NCBI GenBank assembly: GCA_039029915.1
Contig: JBCCFD010000002.1
Coordinates: 1 to 54,310, forward strand
DNA from: QQUD01 sp039029915
Lineage (GTDB): Bacteria; Chloroflexota; Anaerolineae; Promineifilales; Promineifilaceae
Length of the DNA: 54,310 nt
Direction: 5' to 3'
The notes beneath the pieces were generated by a model. The model saw nothing but the letters and a program-made list of their open reading frames with translations. It made no database searches and was not told the DNA's origin. Numbering within the stretch: the first letter of the stretch is position 1; each line of letters starts with the position of its first letter. The translations under genes were made by a program, and so were the position numbers. Below, in pieces: positions 1 through 8,874 of the stretch.

Positions 1-399
1 GTCTAAGTTCACAATCAAGATCACTTTAGCACCGGCCGTAATCGCTTGTTCAGCTTGCGCTTGTTGGGTTTGAGCGTCCCCTTCGGCGTTGACGATGTTG
101 TATTCAACACCAGCAGCGTCAAACGCTTCTTCAAAGAAACGACGGTCGTCTGTTTCCCAACGAGCTGATGATGCAGAGTCTGGCAGCAAGACCCAGACTG
201 AGCCGTCTTCATCCATGGCTTCGTCTTCATCCATGGCTTCATCTTCATCCATAGCTTCGTCTTCACCAGCATCGGCATCTTCGGATGTGGAGACCTCGTC
301 AACTGGTTCCTCACTACCTGTGTCACCTCCACCACCGCACGCCGCGGCAAAGAGCAGTAAGACGATTAATAAAACGATATATTTTGGCATGTTTTTCAT
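1..399 (-). CDS. Sugar-binding lipoprotein of an ABC transporter (N-terminal part)
   Basis: Cut by the left window edge; 133 codons are visible. The start at 399 has a GGAGAAG ribosome-binding site just upstream. Residues 1-20 form a lipoprotein signal with lipobox LLFAAAC, so the protein should be anchored outside the membrane. An acidic linker follows with three DNA-level copies of an 18-bp unit (EDEAMD repeats, 205-258). The mature part then shows the first beta-alpha-beta of a type I periplasmic binding fold (SVWVLLPDSASSARWETDDR), resembling XylF/RbsB-type pentose binders of the CUT2 class. The ligand cannot be told from this fragment. The MalFG-type permeases upstream belong to the CUT1 class, which uses a different binding protein, so this gene probably starts a separate transporter operon running out of the window. 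Confidence 0.8.
   Translation of the reverse strand, partial: MKNMPKYIVLLIVLLLFAAACGGGGDTGSEEPVDEVSTSEDADAGEDEAMDEDEAMDEDEAMDEDGSVWVLLPDSASSARWETDDRRFFEEAFDAAGVEYNIVNAEGDAQTQQAQAEQAITAGAKVILIVNLD
205..258. repeat. Three tandem 18-bp units inside the binding-protein gene
   Basis: The unit gtcttcatccatggcttc (plus-strand reading) occurs at 205-222 and 223-240, with a slightly changed copy at 241-258. It encodes the acidic EDEAMD repeats between the lipid anchor and the sugar-binding fold. Copy number is likely to vary between strains by slippage. Confidence 0.85.
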
Positions 400-556
400 T
401 TATCTTCTCCTAAAAAGAATTAAGTAACCGTAGCCAGTGTCGCCATTATCACTAGACTACTTAAAAATCAGCCTAAAGTGGCTGATGATCCACAAATTTG
501 AACGTCCAATGGAAAACAGGACTCATTAGGAAATTGAGTCGAGTTGCGGCTAAGCT

Positions 557-574
557 AAAGTCCGAAGAGACTTT
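557..574 (-). terminator. Hairpin after the permease genes
   Basis: AAAGTC / GACTTT arms (557-562 and 569-574) around a six-base loop that reads TCTTCG on the minus strand. It lies 50 bases past the MalG-like stop. No clear T-run follows, so termination is only a suggestion. A second hairpin (ATCAGCC/GGCTGAT, 467-486) lies nearer the binding-protein gene. Confidence 0.35.
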
Positions 575-624
575 GGCTGAAAATTGGATAAGGTGTAAAA
601 GATTGGCTGGTTATTTAAGTAAAA

Positions 625-1506
625 CTAACCTTTGAGACCTGAACGAGTCATCGCTTCGATGAATTGTCTTTGCGTAAAGAAATAAAGAATTAAGACAGGA
701 ATCATTGTGATAAGCGCGCCAGCCATTTGTAAGTTAACGAAACTCCCAGCTTCATCCAGAAAGGCCTGTAGACCGTAAGAAATGGGTCTCCAAGTAAGGG
801 TACGTGTGACTAGAATAGGCCACGCCAAGCTGTCCCAACTACCCGTGAAAGCGAACAAGGCAAGCACTAAAACTGGTGCGCGCGATAAAGGTAAAACTAT
901 TTGGAATAGATACCGAAAATGACCAGCACCATCAATTTGGGCGGAATCCCAGAGCTCGTCTGGAATTTGCTGGAAGAATTGACGTAGTAAAAAGATACCG
1001 AATGCGCTCGCCATAAATGGGATTGTGAGGGCTGGCCAATTATCTATCCACTGCATAGGGGTGACTTTACCGAGCCAAGATACAGTAATGAAGTTTGGCA
1101 CCCAAGTAATTGCTTGAGGCAATGTCAGGGTAGCCAGCATCAGGACAAAAATGAGATTTTTGCCTGGGAATTCCATCCGAGCGAAGGTGTATGCGGCTAA
1201 AATACTGAATATAACATCACCAACCGTTGATAATACGGCGATTTTAAGGCTATTAAATAAAAATAGGGAAAAGTCTGCATCATCCCACGCTTCTAAGTAG
1301 TTGTTCCATTGGGGCACTCGTGGAACCCAAGTTACGCTAGTGGCCTCGGTTAGGTTCATTAAAGAGATGCTTATCGTCATTAAAAACGGGAAGATTGAGA
1401 CAAGGGCACCTACAATCAGAATGGTGTAGGTCATGACCTTAAACCAATTAATACCAGATTGGGTTTCTAGGGGAATGATGTCAGGAGTTGTTGATTGACT
1501 AGCCAT
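625..1506 (-). CDS. CUT1-family sugar ABC permease, MalG type
   Basis: 293 residues, the usual MalG/LacG size, with about six membrane segments. The cytoplasmic EAA loop that docks on the ATPase is clear (AQIDGAGHFRYLFQIVLPLS, near residues 190-210). The family imports oligosaccharides or glycerol-phosphate type solutes; the substrate cannot be inferred. The start overlaps the stop of the upstream MalF-like gene by 8 bases, so the two are translationally coupled and should form a heterodimeric pore. No CUT1 binding protein or ATPase gene is present in the window, so these parts must be encoded elsewhere or shared. Confidence 0.88.
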   Translation of the reverse strand: MASQSTTPDIIPLETQSGINWFKVMTYTILIVGALVSIFPFLMTISISLMNLTEATSVTWVPRVPQWNNYLEAWDDADFSLFLFNSLKIAVLSTVGDVIFSILAAYTFARMEFPGKNLIFVLMLATLTLPQAITWVPNFITVSWLGKVTPMQWIDNWPALTIPFMASAFGIFLLRQFFQQIPDELWDSAQIDGAGHFRYLFQIVLPLSRAPVLVLALFAFTGSWDSLAWPILVTRTLTWRPISYGLQAFLDEAGSFVNLQMAGALITMIPVLILYFFTQRQFIEAMTRSGLKG

Positions 1507-3226
1507 AGAACACTCTGTCCTCTGCGTAGCGATTCAGTAGGGCGGTTGCACCCAAAATGACAAATAGCAAAATCATGCCTAAGGCGGCAGCGTAACCGTA
1601 GCGTGTGTCACGGTTGAACGCATCAAAAATAACAAGGCTGGCGGTGTCCATCGAGCCGAGGGCTTGACCCGTGCGAAGGACGAAGATGGTGTTAAATGCT
1701 TTAAATGTGCCAATGACACCAAAAATTGTTAAGAAATAAGTGATGGGAGAAATTAAGGGCAAGGTTATGTGCCGGAACTGATCCCAGCGACTGGCCCCAT
1801 CAATAGAAGCGGCTTCGTAAAGTTCGCTGGAAATGTTGCCTAACCCCGCTAAGAAGAAGACGATGTTATAGCCGGTGTAGCGCCAAATGCCATAAATAAT
1901 TGCTACGACCAATGCCAAGCTAGGGCCTGCCGCCCATTCTGGTAATGCGACATCAAATCGGGCAAGCATCAGCTCAAAAATGCCATTTGGCTCGTTGAGC
2001 CATTTGAGTGGTTCAAGATTGAGTAAGCCCATAGCGCTGTTGATGGGCGAGGCTTGATTTCCGGAGAATAGAACCCGAAACACACCAGCGGAGCCCACAG
2101 CGGGGGTTACAAAGGGGAGAAAATATATCATGCGGAAGAGGCTTTTGCCTCTAATATTTTGATACATGAGTGTGGCGAGAAATAGTCCGAGGGATAATTG
2201 GATAGGTAAACTACCGATGACAAACCAGATAGTCGTTCGTAGACCCACCCACCAATCTTCGTTCCCTTCCGCGATCATCGCGGGAAGTTCGGCAATCAAA
2301 ATCCATCCCCCAACCATCAAGAGGAGTGCTGCCATAAGTTTGGCAATCATCATTCGGTTAGATTGGAAGCTGTTGGCTGAGCGCCAAAGAAATCCTGAAA
2401 TGACTAGGAGCACGAACCCAGCTGAGATAGTGACAAGTTGTGACCAAATGCTGAGAGATTCCCCTTCTTCGAGAGCCTCAGCGTAGGCAACTTGGATTTG
2501 CGTGTAGGTAATCCAAATGAGAGCAATGCCTAAGATTGTGTATAGAGTACCTGTGGTAAAGCCGCCGAAAAAGTCGTTGCTGAGCTGGCTGAGTTTTGGG
2601 GTTTGTCTGATGATGAATTGATAAAAAACAAAGCCTATAATGATGGCGGCAACGGCCGTATAAAAGGTAGAGGATACTCCTTCAACAAGCCAAGCTTCTC
2701 TCACAAAAGTAGGGAATAGCTCATTTCGCTCTTCAGCCGTAAACCCACGCATCTTTTCACCAATTTCTAAGAGCCCTGGCAAATAAAGGAAGATGAACTG
2801 AAGGAGCAAACCCAGGCCAACGGCCGTTAATATGCCGGGAAGAGCAAAAAACGTGTAGCCATTAGACTGCTCTTTGAGATTGTCTCGAACTTCCATAAAT
2901 TTCCGAATACCCATGAAAAGAAAGTAGAGACCGAGCCAGAAAGCCAAGACGTAGGCTAAATTATCAATTGCTCGAATATATTGGCCAAAACCGTCTGGGC
3001 GGCCAACAATATTGTTAAGGCCTGCTCGCGTGCTTTGGTACGCTGAAAAAATCAGCGGAAATAAACCAAACAAGCCAATAATCAACATGGCGGGGAATAA
3101 AAAGAGGTAGGCGAGTAGCGCTTCTCGTCTTTTTAAACCTTGGCGACCAGAAAACACGGCCGTTAACGGATTCCGTGCTGCTTGGGTGGATGTTGTAGGT
3201 TTAGGTGATAATGCCGTGTTACTCAT
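1499..3226 (-). CDS. CUT1-family sugar ABC permease, MalF type, with long N-terminal extension
   Basis: 575 residues, nearly twice the usual CUT1 permease (about 300) and longer than E. coli MalF (514). The C-terminal 280 residues are the standard permease domain with the EAA loop (YEAASIDGASRWDQFRHITL). The N-terminal half adds several hydrophobic segments (for example near 40-60, 90-105, 130-155, 190-205, 225-240 and 265-280) separated by short hydrophilic stretches. An AAGGG ribosome-binding site precedes the start at 3226. It is first gene of the pair with the MalG-like permease. The role of the extra membrane part is unknown; by analogy with MalF it could contact the binding protein. Confidence 0.85.
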   Translation of the reverse strand: MSNTALSPKPTTSTQAARNPLTAVFSGRQGLKRREALLAYLFLFPAMLIIGLFGLFPLIFSAYQSTRAGLNNIVGRPDGFGQYIRAIDNLAYVLAFWLGLYFLFMGIRKFMEVRDNLKEQSNGYTFFALPGILTAVGLGLLLQFIFLYLPGLLEIGEKMRGFTAEERNELFPTFVREAWLVEGVSSTFYTAVAAIIIGFVFYQFIIRQTPKLSQLSNDFFGGFTTGTLYTILGIALIWITYTQIQVAYAEALEEGESLSIWSQLVTISAGFVLLVISGFLWRSANSFQSNRMMIAKLMAALLLMVGGWILIAELPAMIAEGNEDWWVGLRTTIWFVIGSLPIQLSLGLFLATLMYQNIRGKSLFRMIYFLPFVTPAVGSAGVFRVLFSGNQASPINSAMGLLNLEPLKWLNEPNGIFELMLARFDVALPEWAAGPSLALVVAIIYGIWRYTGYNIVFFLAGLGNISSELYEAASIDGASRWDQFRHITLPLISPITYFLTIFGVIGTFKAFNTIFVLRTGQALGSMDTASLVIFDAFNRDTRYGYAAALGMILLFVILGATALLNRYAEDRVFYG

Positions 3227-3599
3227 AAGAACCCTTTTTACCAGTTGGGTAACACTAAATAGATTTTAACGAAATGGTGGGACTGTGATTCATCACAAAG
3301 ACAACTTCCAGTTTAAACTTCCATAAACGCAAGGTAGGAAATTTTAGAACTAGATCATACATACCTCGGGACATTATAACAGGATCAATTTGTGAGGCAA
3401 CGCTAACCATAGCGCATTGCGTCATTTTGTGTTAACAAGAAGATAATATTTGGTTAATAAACAATTTTGAAGTTAAATTTTGGGTCAACTTAACTAAAAT
3501 TTAAAGATTTTTTTCTATAAAAATGGGAAAATCTTGGACAACGTATCAAATTAAAATATTCTAAAATTACGTTCACTTTTACTTTTGAAGGATTTATTG
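3227..3599. other. Divergent intergenic region, AT-rich
   Basis: About 370 bases between the divergent permease and nuclease genes, so it must hold both promoters. No -35/-10 pair stands out. A short dyad TTACC/GGTAA (3238-3252) next to the permease start and a nine-base inverted repeat TTAAATTTT/AAAATTTAA (3473-3481 and 3496-3504) upstream of the nuclease are possible regulatory sites. Confidence 0.4.
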
Positions 3600-6500
3600 A
3601 TGCAACGAGTGCAAATATTTCAAAAAAATGCCCCAAATCGCTTTGTTTTACTCATGGCGATTCTTTTCTTAGGGTTAGTTGCTTGTTTAAATGAAGAACC
3701 GGAAGCTGAAACGCCATTGCCGCCTACAGCCACCGAAACCGCGCCTACTGCCGTTCCAACTGACGTGCCACCTACTGAGGCACCACCAACTGCTGAACCG
3801 ATACCAACGGCCGTTTCCCCAATCCAGAGTGAAGGGGTTTTTATCAGCGAGTTGCTTGTCGGTGTTGTTGGAAACAATAATCAAGAGTTTGTTGAACTTT
3901 ACAATGCGGGTGATACGGCCGTTTCTTTGCAAGGCTATTCACTTTCCTACCTGCTCAATGAAGGTCAAGATGAAACGGTTGTTTATGCTTGGAATACGGC
4001 CGTTGATATTCCACCATTTGGACATTTCCTTTTATTGCGTGAAGGGCAAGCGTTCGAAATCATAGCGGATGCCTTTTACGATACGGCCCTTTTTGAACGA
4101 AAAGGGGGTCTCATTTTGCGAGACGGAAGTGGAGAAGTGGTTGATAGGCTTGGCTGGGGAAGCGATGCGCCGCCAAGCAGTGTGGAAGGCGCACCATCAC
4201 TCTTCCCTTCAAATAGTGAAAGTATAGAGAGGCTGCCCGGTGGGGAAGCTGGAAATGGACAAGATTCTGATAATAATGAGGCTGATTTTGCGCTGAACGT
4301 GAGCCCGAACCCTCAAAATAGCGGGAGTGCGACAACACCAGCTTTGGCGAACAGCTTAGGTATTTCTCTGATCGTGCCTGAATTGATACCTCCCGGCGAA
4401 CAGTTTAATTATGAAGTTCAGATCGTGAATGAAACGGAGAACACAACGGCCGTTTCGGTGAGCCTTCCCATCGCCAGCCATTTTGAATTGATTGAAGCGC
4501 CAGCAGGATCTGTGTTGGAAAGCGGCCGTTTAACTTGGACGATTGCTGACGTTGAGCCAGGAATTACGGCCGTTTCTTTTATCACGCTACAAAGTCCGTT
4601 TAGTTACACCGATGCGCTTGTCACCAGCTACTATGCTGAAGCAGCAGGACTCGTTAGAGCCTATGGACCCCCAACCGTGGCCAAAATGGGCGGTGGTGCT
4701 GTGCCAATTGCCATTGCCCGTGACCTCGTAGGTTCGGTTGTTACCGTAGAGGGCGTTGCCACGATGTATACCGGTGGCTTCTTTGCTGGAAGCTCCAACA
4801 CCAAGTTTTATATTCAGGATGATACAGGGGGAATTCAGATTTTTGCTGATGATGGGCGGGACACGGTGACAGCTGACGTTGGCGAAAAATACCGCGTGAC
4901 TGGTGAGATTGTTATTTTCCGTGATTCGATTGAATTGATTCCGCTCAACAATGGCACCGATATAGAACTGATTGGTACTGAAGAAGTGCCAGCACCAACC
5001 ATTATTACAGCTAGTGATAATGAGAATGATGACAGTTTGCTTGGTAAGCTCACCCAGCTTGAGGGGACCGCTATTCGGGTGGAGGAGTTTAACTTCTCTT
5101 ATGAGATTGATATTTTAGATGATGCGGGTGATACAACACTCATTCTGATTGAAAAAGATACTGGAGCGACTGCTGAAACATTCACCGAGGGAACACGATA
5201 CATGGTTACGGGGATTACTGAGCTGGCTAGCGGACGGCGACAGCTTAAACCTCGCTTCCAAACCGACCTGCGCGAAATTTTCCCACCGATTTTGCTGCTT
5301 TCCCAACAGGGGCCTGTTCAGGCTGATCCAGGAAATGAATTGGAATATGTGATTTCAGTGGTCAATCACTCACCAAACCCCATGACAAAAATTGAGGTTG
5401 GCACACCTACTGTGACAACAAACGGCAGTGTGATTGAAATAAGTGATGATGGTGCCGTTGTGGGTGATAAAATCCTGTGGACAATTGATGAATTGGCTGG
5501 GGATGGCGCTGAGTTTCAGCTTTCGTACAAAGTGCAAGTCGCTGATGATGCGGTGGGGTCAATTGTTGTGGGGCCCATTACTGCCGTTGCTGATCAATGG
5601 CCTGACCCGGCCACCACAGCCGAATTTTTAACCTTTGTGGGAGACAGCGGCGTTCCGATTTGGGCCATACAGGGGAATGAAGATCGTTCCCCTTATCTGC
5701 AATCTACTGTGACAACGTCTGGTATTGTTACCGGCGTTTTTCCTGAACTCGACGGTTTCTGGATTCAGGAGCAAAACGGTGACAACAATCCAAATACCTC
5801 AGATGGGTTGTTTGTTTTTACCGATCAAATGATTCTCAACTTGGTCGAAGGAGACCTCGTTGAAGTAACGGCCGCTGTGCGCGAAATCTCTGGGCAAACG
5901 GCGCTCGCTCCAACTTCACCAAGCGATATGGTTGTAATGAGCAGTGACAATGCACTGCCTGCTGTTCAAATTTATGATCCGCCTGAAGACCCTGGTGAGG
6001 CATTGCTCTATAACGAATCACTTGAAGGGATGCTGGTTTCAATTGAAGAGACGGCCGTTGTTATTGCCCCAACGACGCGGTTTGGAGAATTTACGGCCGT
6101 ATATGAGAAATGGGGTGTCGACCAAGTGGCTCGGACGGATGAGGTAGGTTACCTGATGTTTGTAGATGATGGCTCGACGGTGGCGCATAACGGCCGTTCA
6201 TCCCTTCCCTTTGCCGTCAAATCTGGGGACCAGATATCCGGCTTAGTAGGGCCGCTAGCCTACACCTTTGGCAACTACAAAATCGCGCCACTCACCACGC
6301 CCGAGATTGTTGAGCAGCCAACAGTCATCCCACTATTCCCCGTTTTGGAAGACGATCAGCTTGGTATTGTGACCTTTAACGTTGAAAACCTGTTTGACTT
6401 TTTGGCACCTCACCCATCAAGTCCTGATTTACCGCTGCCCCGTGAATATCGGGCTAAGCTTGGTCGCATTGCTGAATCAATCCAGCTCATGGGGTACCCA

Positions 6501-7184
6501 ACGGTGATTGGTTTGCAAGAGGTCGAAAGTTTAGAAGTGTTAGAAGATTTGGTCGAGCATGAACTTTTAGCTGAGTTTGGCTACGCACCCTATCTGATTG
6601 AAGGCTTCGATTCGCGCGGTATCGACGTGGGTTACATTGTGCGCTCAGATCAAGCTACGGTTGAACTCGCCAGCATTGAGGGCGCGCCAGATACCCTATT
6701 TTCGCGCCCCCCTTTGCTCCTGCAAATCACCCTGCTAGCCAACGGACAAACGATTTATTTGCTCAACAATCACTTTTTGTCGCTCTCGGCGGGTGAAGTT
6801 GCTACCGAGCCTACCCGTACCGCCCAAGCGCAGTGGAATGCTGATTTAGTGTCTCGTCTCATGAATGATGACCCAACTGCTGAATTTGTGGTGCTCGGCG
6901 ACCTCAATTCTTTCTATCAAACACCCCCGATTATTGTCCTGCAGGAGGTTGGTTTGCGACATGTCTACGAATTTGTGGAAGGCGACTTGCCGTACACCTA
7001 TATTTTTGAGGGACGAACCCAAACGCTTGATCATATCCTGCTGTCTGAAGGGTTGTTTGCCCAGCTTGAGCTGGTTACACCTGTGCATATTAATGCTGAC
7101 TACCCCATAGCTGACGCAGATACAGAAGATATTCCCCGAATATCAGACCATGATCCCCTCATGGTGGTGATTTCAATTGAATAA
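3600..7184 (+). CDS. Large secreted nuclease-like lipoprotein (LTD domain, C-terminal endonuclease/exonuclease/phosphatase domain)
   Basis: 1194 residues from ATG 3600, chosen because GAAGGA sits 7 bases upstream; a TTG at 3585 is a weaker alternative. Residues 1-30 are a lipoprotein signal (lipobox LGLVAC), followed by a Thr/Pro-rich spacer. A lamin-tail-like domain follows (about 75-200: FISELLVGV, QEFVELYNAG, LQGYSLSY). The middle holds beta-sandwich and OB-fold-like segments. The last 275 residues are an EEP-type metal-dependent phosphoesterase: FNVEN (near 925), LQEVE, GDLN (near 1100) and SDHDP (near 1181). This order matches large extracellular nucleases of the ExeM/COG2374 kind, which scavenge phosphate and nucleosides from external DNA. 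The gene holds at least eight ACGGCCGT copies, the densest in the window. Confidence 0.87.
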   Translation: MQRVQIFQKNAPNRFVLLMAILFLGLVACLNEEPEAETPLPPTATETAPTAVPTDVPPTEAPPTAEPIPTAVSPIQSEGVFISELLVGVVGNNNQEFVELYNAGDTAVSLQGYSLSYLLNEGQDETVVYAWNTAVDIPPFGHFLLLREGQAFEIIADAFYDTALFERKGGLILRDGSGEVVDRLGWGSDAPPSSVEGAPSLFPSNSESIERLPGGEAGNGQDSDNNEADFALNVSPNPQNSGSATTPALANSLGISLIVPELIPPGEQFNYEVQIVNETENTTAVSVSLPIASHFELIEAPAGSVLESGRLTWTIADVEPGITAVSFITLQSPFSYTDALVTSYYAEAAGLVRAYGPPTVAKMGGGAVPIAIARDLVGSVVTVEGVATMYTGGFFAGSSNTKFYIQDDTGGIQIFADDGRDTVTADVGEKYRVTGEIVIFRDSIELIPLNNGTDIELIGTEEVPAPTIITASDNENDDSLLGKLTQLEGTAIRVEEFNFSYEIDILDDAGDTTLILIEKDTGATAETFTEGTRYMVTGITELASGRRQLKPRFQTDLREIFPPILLLSQQGPVQADPGNELEYVISVVNHSPNPMTKIEVGTPTVTTNGSVIEISDDGAVVGDKILWTIDELAGDGAEFQLSYKVQVADDAVGSIVVGPITAVADQWPDPATTAEFLTFVGDSGVPIWAIQGNEDRSPYLQSTVTTSGIVTGVFPELDGFWIQEQNGDNNPNTSDGLFVFTDQMILNLVEGDLVEVTAAVREISGQTALAPTSPSDMVVMSSDNALPAVQIYDPPEDPGEALLYNESLEGMLVSIEETAVVIAPTTRFGEFTAVYEKWGVDQVARTDEVGYLMFVDDGSTVAHNGRSSLPFAVKSGDQISGLVGPLAYTFGNYKIAPLTTPEIVEQPTVIPLFPVLEDDQLGIVTFNVENLFDFLAPHPSSPDLPLPREYRAKLGRIAESIQLMGYPTVIGLQEVESLEVLEDLVEHELLAEFGYAPYLIEGFDSRGIDVGYIVRSDQATVELASIEGAPDTLFSRPPLLLQITLLANGQTIYLLNNHFLSLSAGEVATEPTRTAQAQWNADLVSRLMNDDPTAEFVVLGDLNSFYQTPPIIVLQEVGLRHVYEFVEGDLPYTYIFEGRTQTLDHILLSEGLFAQLELVTPVHINADYPIADADTEDIPRISDHDPLMVVISIE

Positions 7185-7270
7185 TTTGGAGGATTTTACA
7201 AACTCTTTACATCATCTAACAGGATTTTCATAATTACCTATTAAAATGTAAACTCATTTTACAGATATTG

Positions 7271-7294
7271 CCTTATGGGGATGCCCTCATAAGG
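7271..7294. repeat. Hairpin between nuclease and Cys-rich gene
   Basis: CCTTATG / CATAAGG with inner GGG/CCC pairs and one bulged base. No T-run follows. It lies 24 bases before the next gene and could be a terminator remnant or an operator. Confidence 0.4.
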
Positions 7295-7317
7295 ATGATG
7301 ATGTCAAGGAACCCTAA

Positions 7318-7665
7318 ATGAGAACACCAGCCGGCAAGGAGTGCCGCTTTTATTATCAAAATTTCCACCGGGGTCATGCAGACCAAGAATGTCGTCTCCT
7401 TCAGGCCAACCCGCGTTCACCAGAATGGAAGCCCTCTGACTGCAATAGTTGCCCCGTGCCTGATATTTTACAGGCTAACAGCTCACCAGATTTGGTTTTA
7501 CAAGGGACGATTAAATCAGGAATGCTTGGTTTTAATCGGCGCGTTGAGGCGACTGCGTTTTGTAGCAAACACCTTGTAGACGTGCCAAAGCCACACGTTG
7601 GATGCCCCGTTTGTGCGAAAGAAAAACCTGGTTTACGAGAATTGTTTGGAGATGATTTTAAGTAG
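7318..7665 (+). CDS. Cysteine-rich protein of unknown function
   Basis: 115 residues, not recognised. Eight cysteines occur, partly as ECRF, ECRL, DCNSC, FCSKH and GCPVC, a spacing that suggests one or two structural zinc sites. There is no signal peptide or membrane segment, so it is probably cytosolic. Codon use and an intact start and stop support a real gene. It stands alone between the nuclease (same strand, 133 bases away) and the convergent kinase gene. I can assign no function. Confidence 0.65.
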   Translation: MRTPAGKECRFYYQNFHRGHADQECRLLQANPRSPEWKPSDCNSCPVPDILQANSSPDLVLQGTIKSGMLGFNRRVEATAFCSKHLVDVPKPHVGCPVCAKEKPGLRELFGDDFK

Positions 7666-7713
7666 CTAGGAGAGGGTAAGCTGGGGGATTATTTTAACGC
7701 TATTTTTGCTCAC

Positions 7714-8547
7714 CTAATTTGAACCTGAATAAAGCCGATTAACAAGCGCTGTGACGTCTTCTACAAGCTCGCCCGCTGTTTTGTAACGACCTTCTTTTTC
7801 CTTAGAGAGTGCTTTTTGGAAGACTTCATCCCAGGCGCTGTGCTTTTCGGGCAGCTGATGCTCTACGCTTGGGATAGGGTCGCTGAGATGGGCCATTGCT
7901 GTGCCAACTAGGGTGTCTCTTTGGAAGGGGAGTAGGCCAGTTAAAATGTAAAAAATCATGATGCCTAGAGCGTACACATCGGTACGGCCGTCTAGATCTT
8001 TGCCACCCTGAATTTGCTCCGGACTCATGTAGTCGATAGTGCCTAAAATCATGTCTGTTGCCGTAAACCCACCCGGTTGAACGATATTTTTGGCAACCCC
8101 AAAATCTCCAAGAAACGCCTCGCCCCGCTCGTTAAATAAGATATTACCCGGCTTCAGGTCACGGTGAATGATGCCACGCCCGTGAATCGTGTCCAGCACA
8201 TTAGCAATGCGCTCAATAATTGGCACAATTTCAGGCATTGGAATCTCTTCATACCGAATGCGATCCATCAATGTGCCTCCAGACATGTAGCGCATCACAA
8301 TGTACATTTGATTGTTTTCAGTGCCAAAATCAAAAATAGGAACGATGTAGGGGTGATCCAAAATGGCAATAAGCTCTGCCTCGTATTTAAATCGACCTTC
8401 AAACGTCTTATCAGTTAGGTCTGGCGACATGACTTTGATGGCAACCTGACGCTTAATCAGTGAGTCGCGCCCTAGGTAAACCGTAGCCATACTGCCTTGA
8501 CCCAGTTCTTGGATGATTTCATAACGGCCAATTTTTTCTACAGACAT
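7714..8547 (-). CDS. Soluble Hanks-type Ser/Thr protein kinase (PknB-like)
   Basis: 277 residues, essentially a kinase domain alone. Visible motifs are the glycine loop GQGSMATV (near 16-23), VAIK with ATP-binding Lys38, HRDLKPGN (129-136), DFG (149-151), SPE in place of APE, and DVYALG. All catalytic residues are intact, so it should be active. It lacks the C-terminal membrane segment and PASTA or sensor repeats of PknB, so it is a cytosolic kinase. The divergent neighbour is a zinc-ribbon/LysM membrane protein, a plausible partner or substrate, but this is inference. Confidence 0.93.
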   Translation of the reverse strand: MSVEKIGRYEIIQELGQGSMATVYLGRDSLIKRQVAIKVMSPDLTDKTFEGRFKYEAELIAILDHPYIVPIFDFGTENNQMYIVMRYMSGGTLMDRIRYEEIPMPEIVPIIERIANVLDTIHGRGIIHRDLKPGNILFNERGEAFLGDFGVAKNIVQPGGFTATDMILGTIDYMSPEQIQGGKDLDGRTDVYALGIMIFYILTGLLPFQRDTLVGTAMAHLSDPIPSVEHQLPEKHSAWDEVFQKALSKEKEGRYKTAGELVEDVTALVNRLYSGSN

Positions 8548-8664
8548 ACAAATTGAATCCTCATTGGCATCATTTTATTACAGGGTTACTGCTTGGGCAA
8601 TGGGGATATGGATTAACACTCTTTCGACTTTGCTCAGTATAGGTTTGCGATTTTAGATTTACTT

Positions 8665-8757
8665 ACTGGCGTTACGCAGTACCATTGGCGCCAACCTCAG
8701 AGGTTTTTCAAGAAACGCCAGTGATTGCCAGTCTGTTTAGAAACCTCGGAGGTTTTT
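8665..8757. repeat. Nested inverted repeat with AACCTCNGAGGTT palindromes
   Basis: Nine-base arms ACTGGCGTT (8665-8673) and AACGCCAGT (8714-8722) enclose a perfect palindrome AACCTCAGAGGTT (8693-8705). A second palindrome, AACCTCGGAGGTTTTTT, follows at 8742-8758. The whole could fold into a cruciform with a side hairpin; the second palindrome with its T-run could also terminate transcripts. Confidence 0.6.
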
Positions 8758-8808
8758 TCCGCGTAGCATCAGTTACTTAATAAACACCAAGTGTTGTTAT
8801 CATGCGGT

Positions 8809-8836
8809 TTGTTGTTCATTTGAGTTTCGGTATAAT
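8809..8836 (+). promoter_or_regulatory. Candidate sigma-70 promoter for the LysM gene
   Basis: TTGTTG (8809-8814), 16-base spacer, perfect TATAAT (8831-8836), about 38 bases before the start at 8875. Confidence 0.45.
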
Positions 8837-8874
8837 GCGCCGTTGTTCGATGAGAATAACAGTGGTTTTGTTTT

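Larger units (their letters stand above)
8548..8874. other. Divergent intergenic region with compound hairpin and promoter
   Basis: 327 bases between the kinase and the LysM gene. It holds the repeat at 8665-8757 and a good promoter for the LysM gene. I see no small gene in it. Confidence 0.6.

Noticed and set aside
21..350. Minus-strand 109-codon ORF with repeated MKTKPW-like segments
   Set aside because: It is another frame of the binding-protein gene; its repeats come from the 18-bp tandem units, and the true frame has a lipoprotein signal and a ribosome-binding site.
5821..5880. Counting near-matches such as ACGGCCGCT or ACGGCCGA as copies of the octamer
   Set aside because: Only exact ACGGCCGT was counted, to keep the enrichment estimate conservative.
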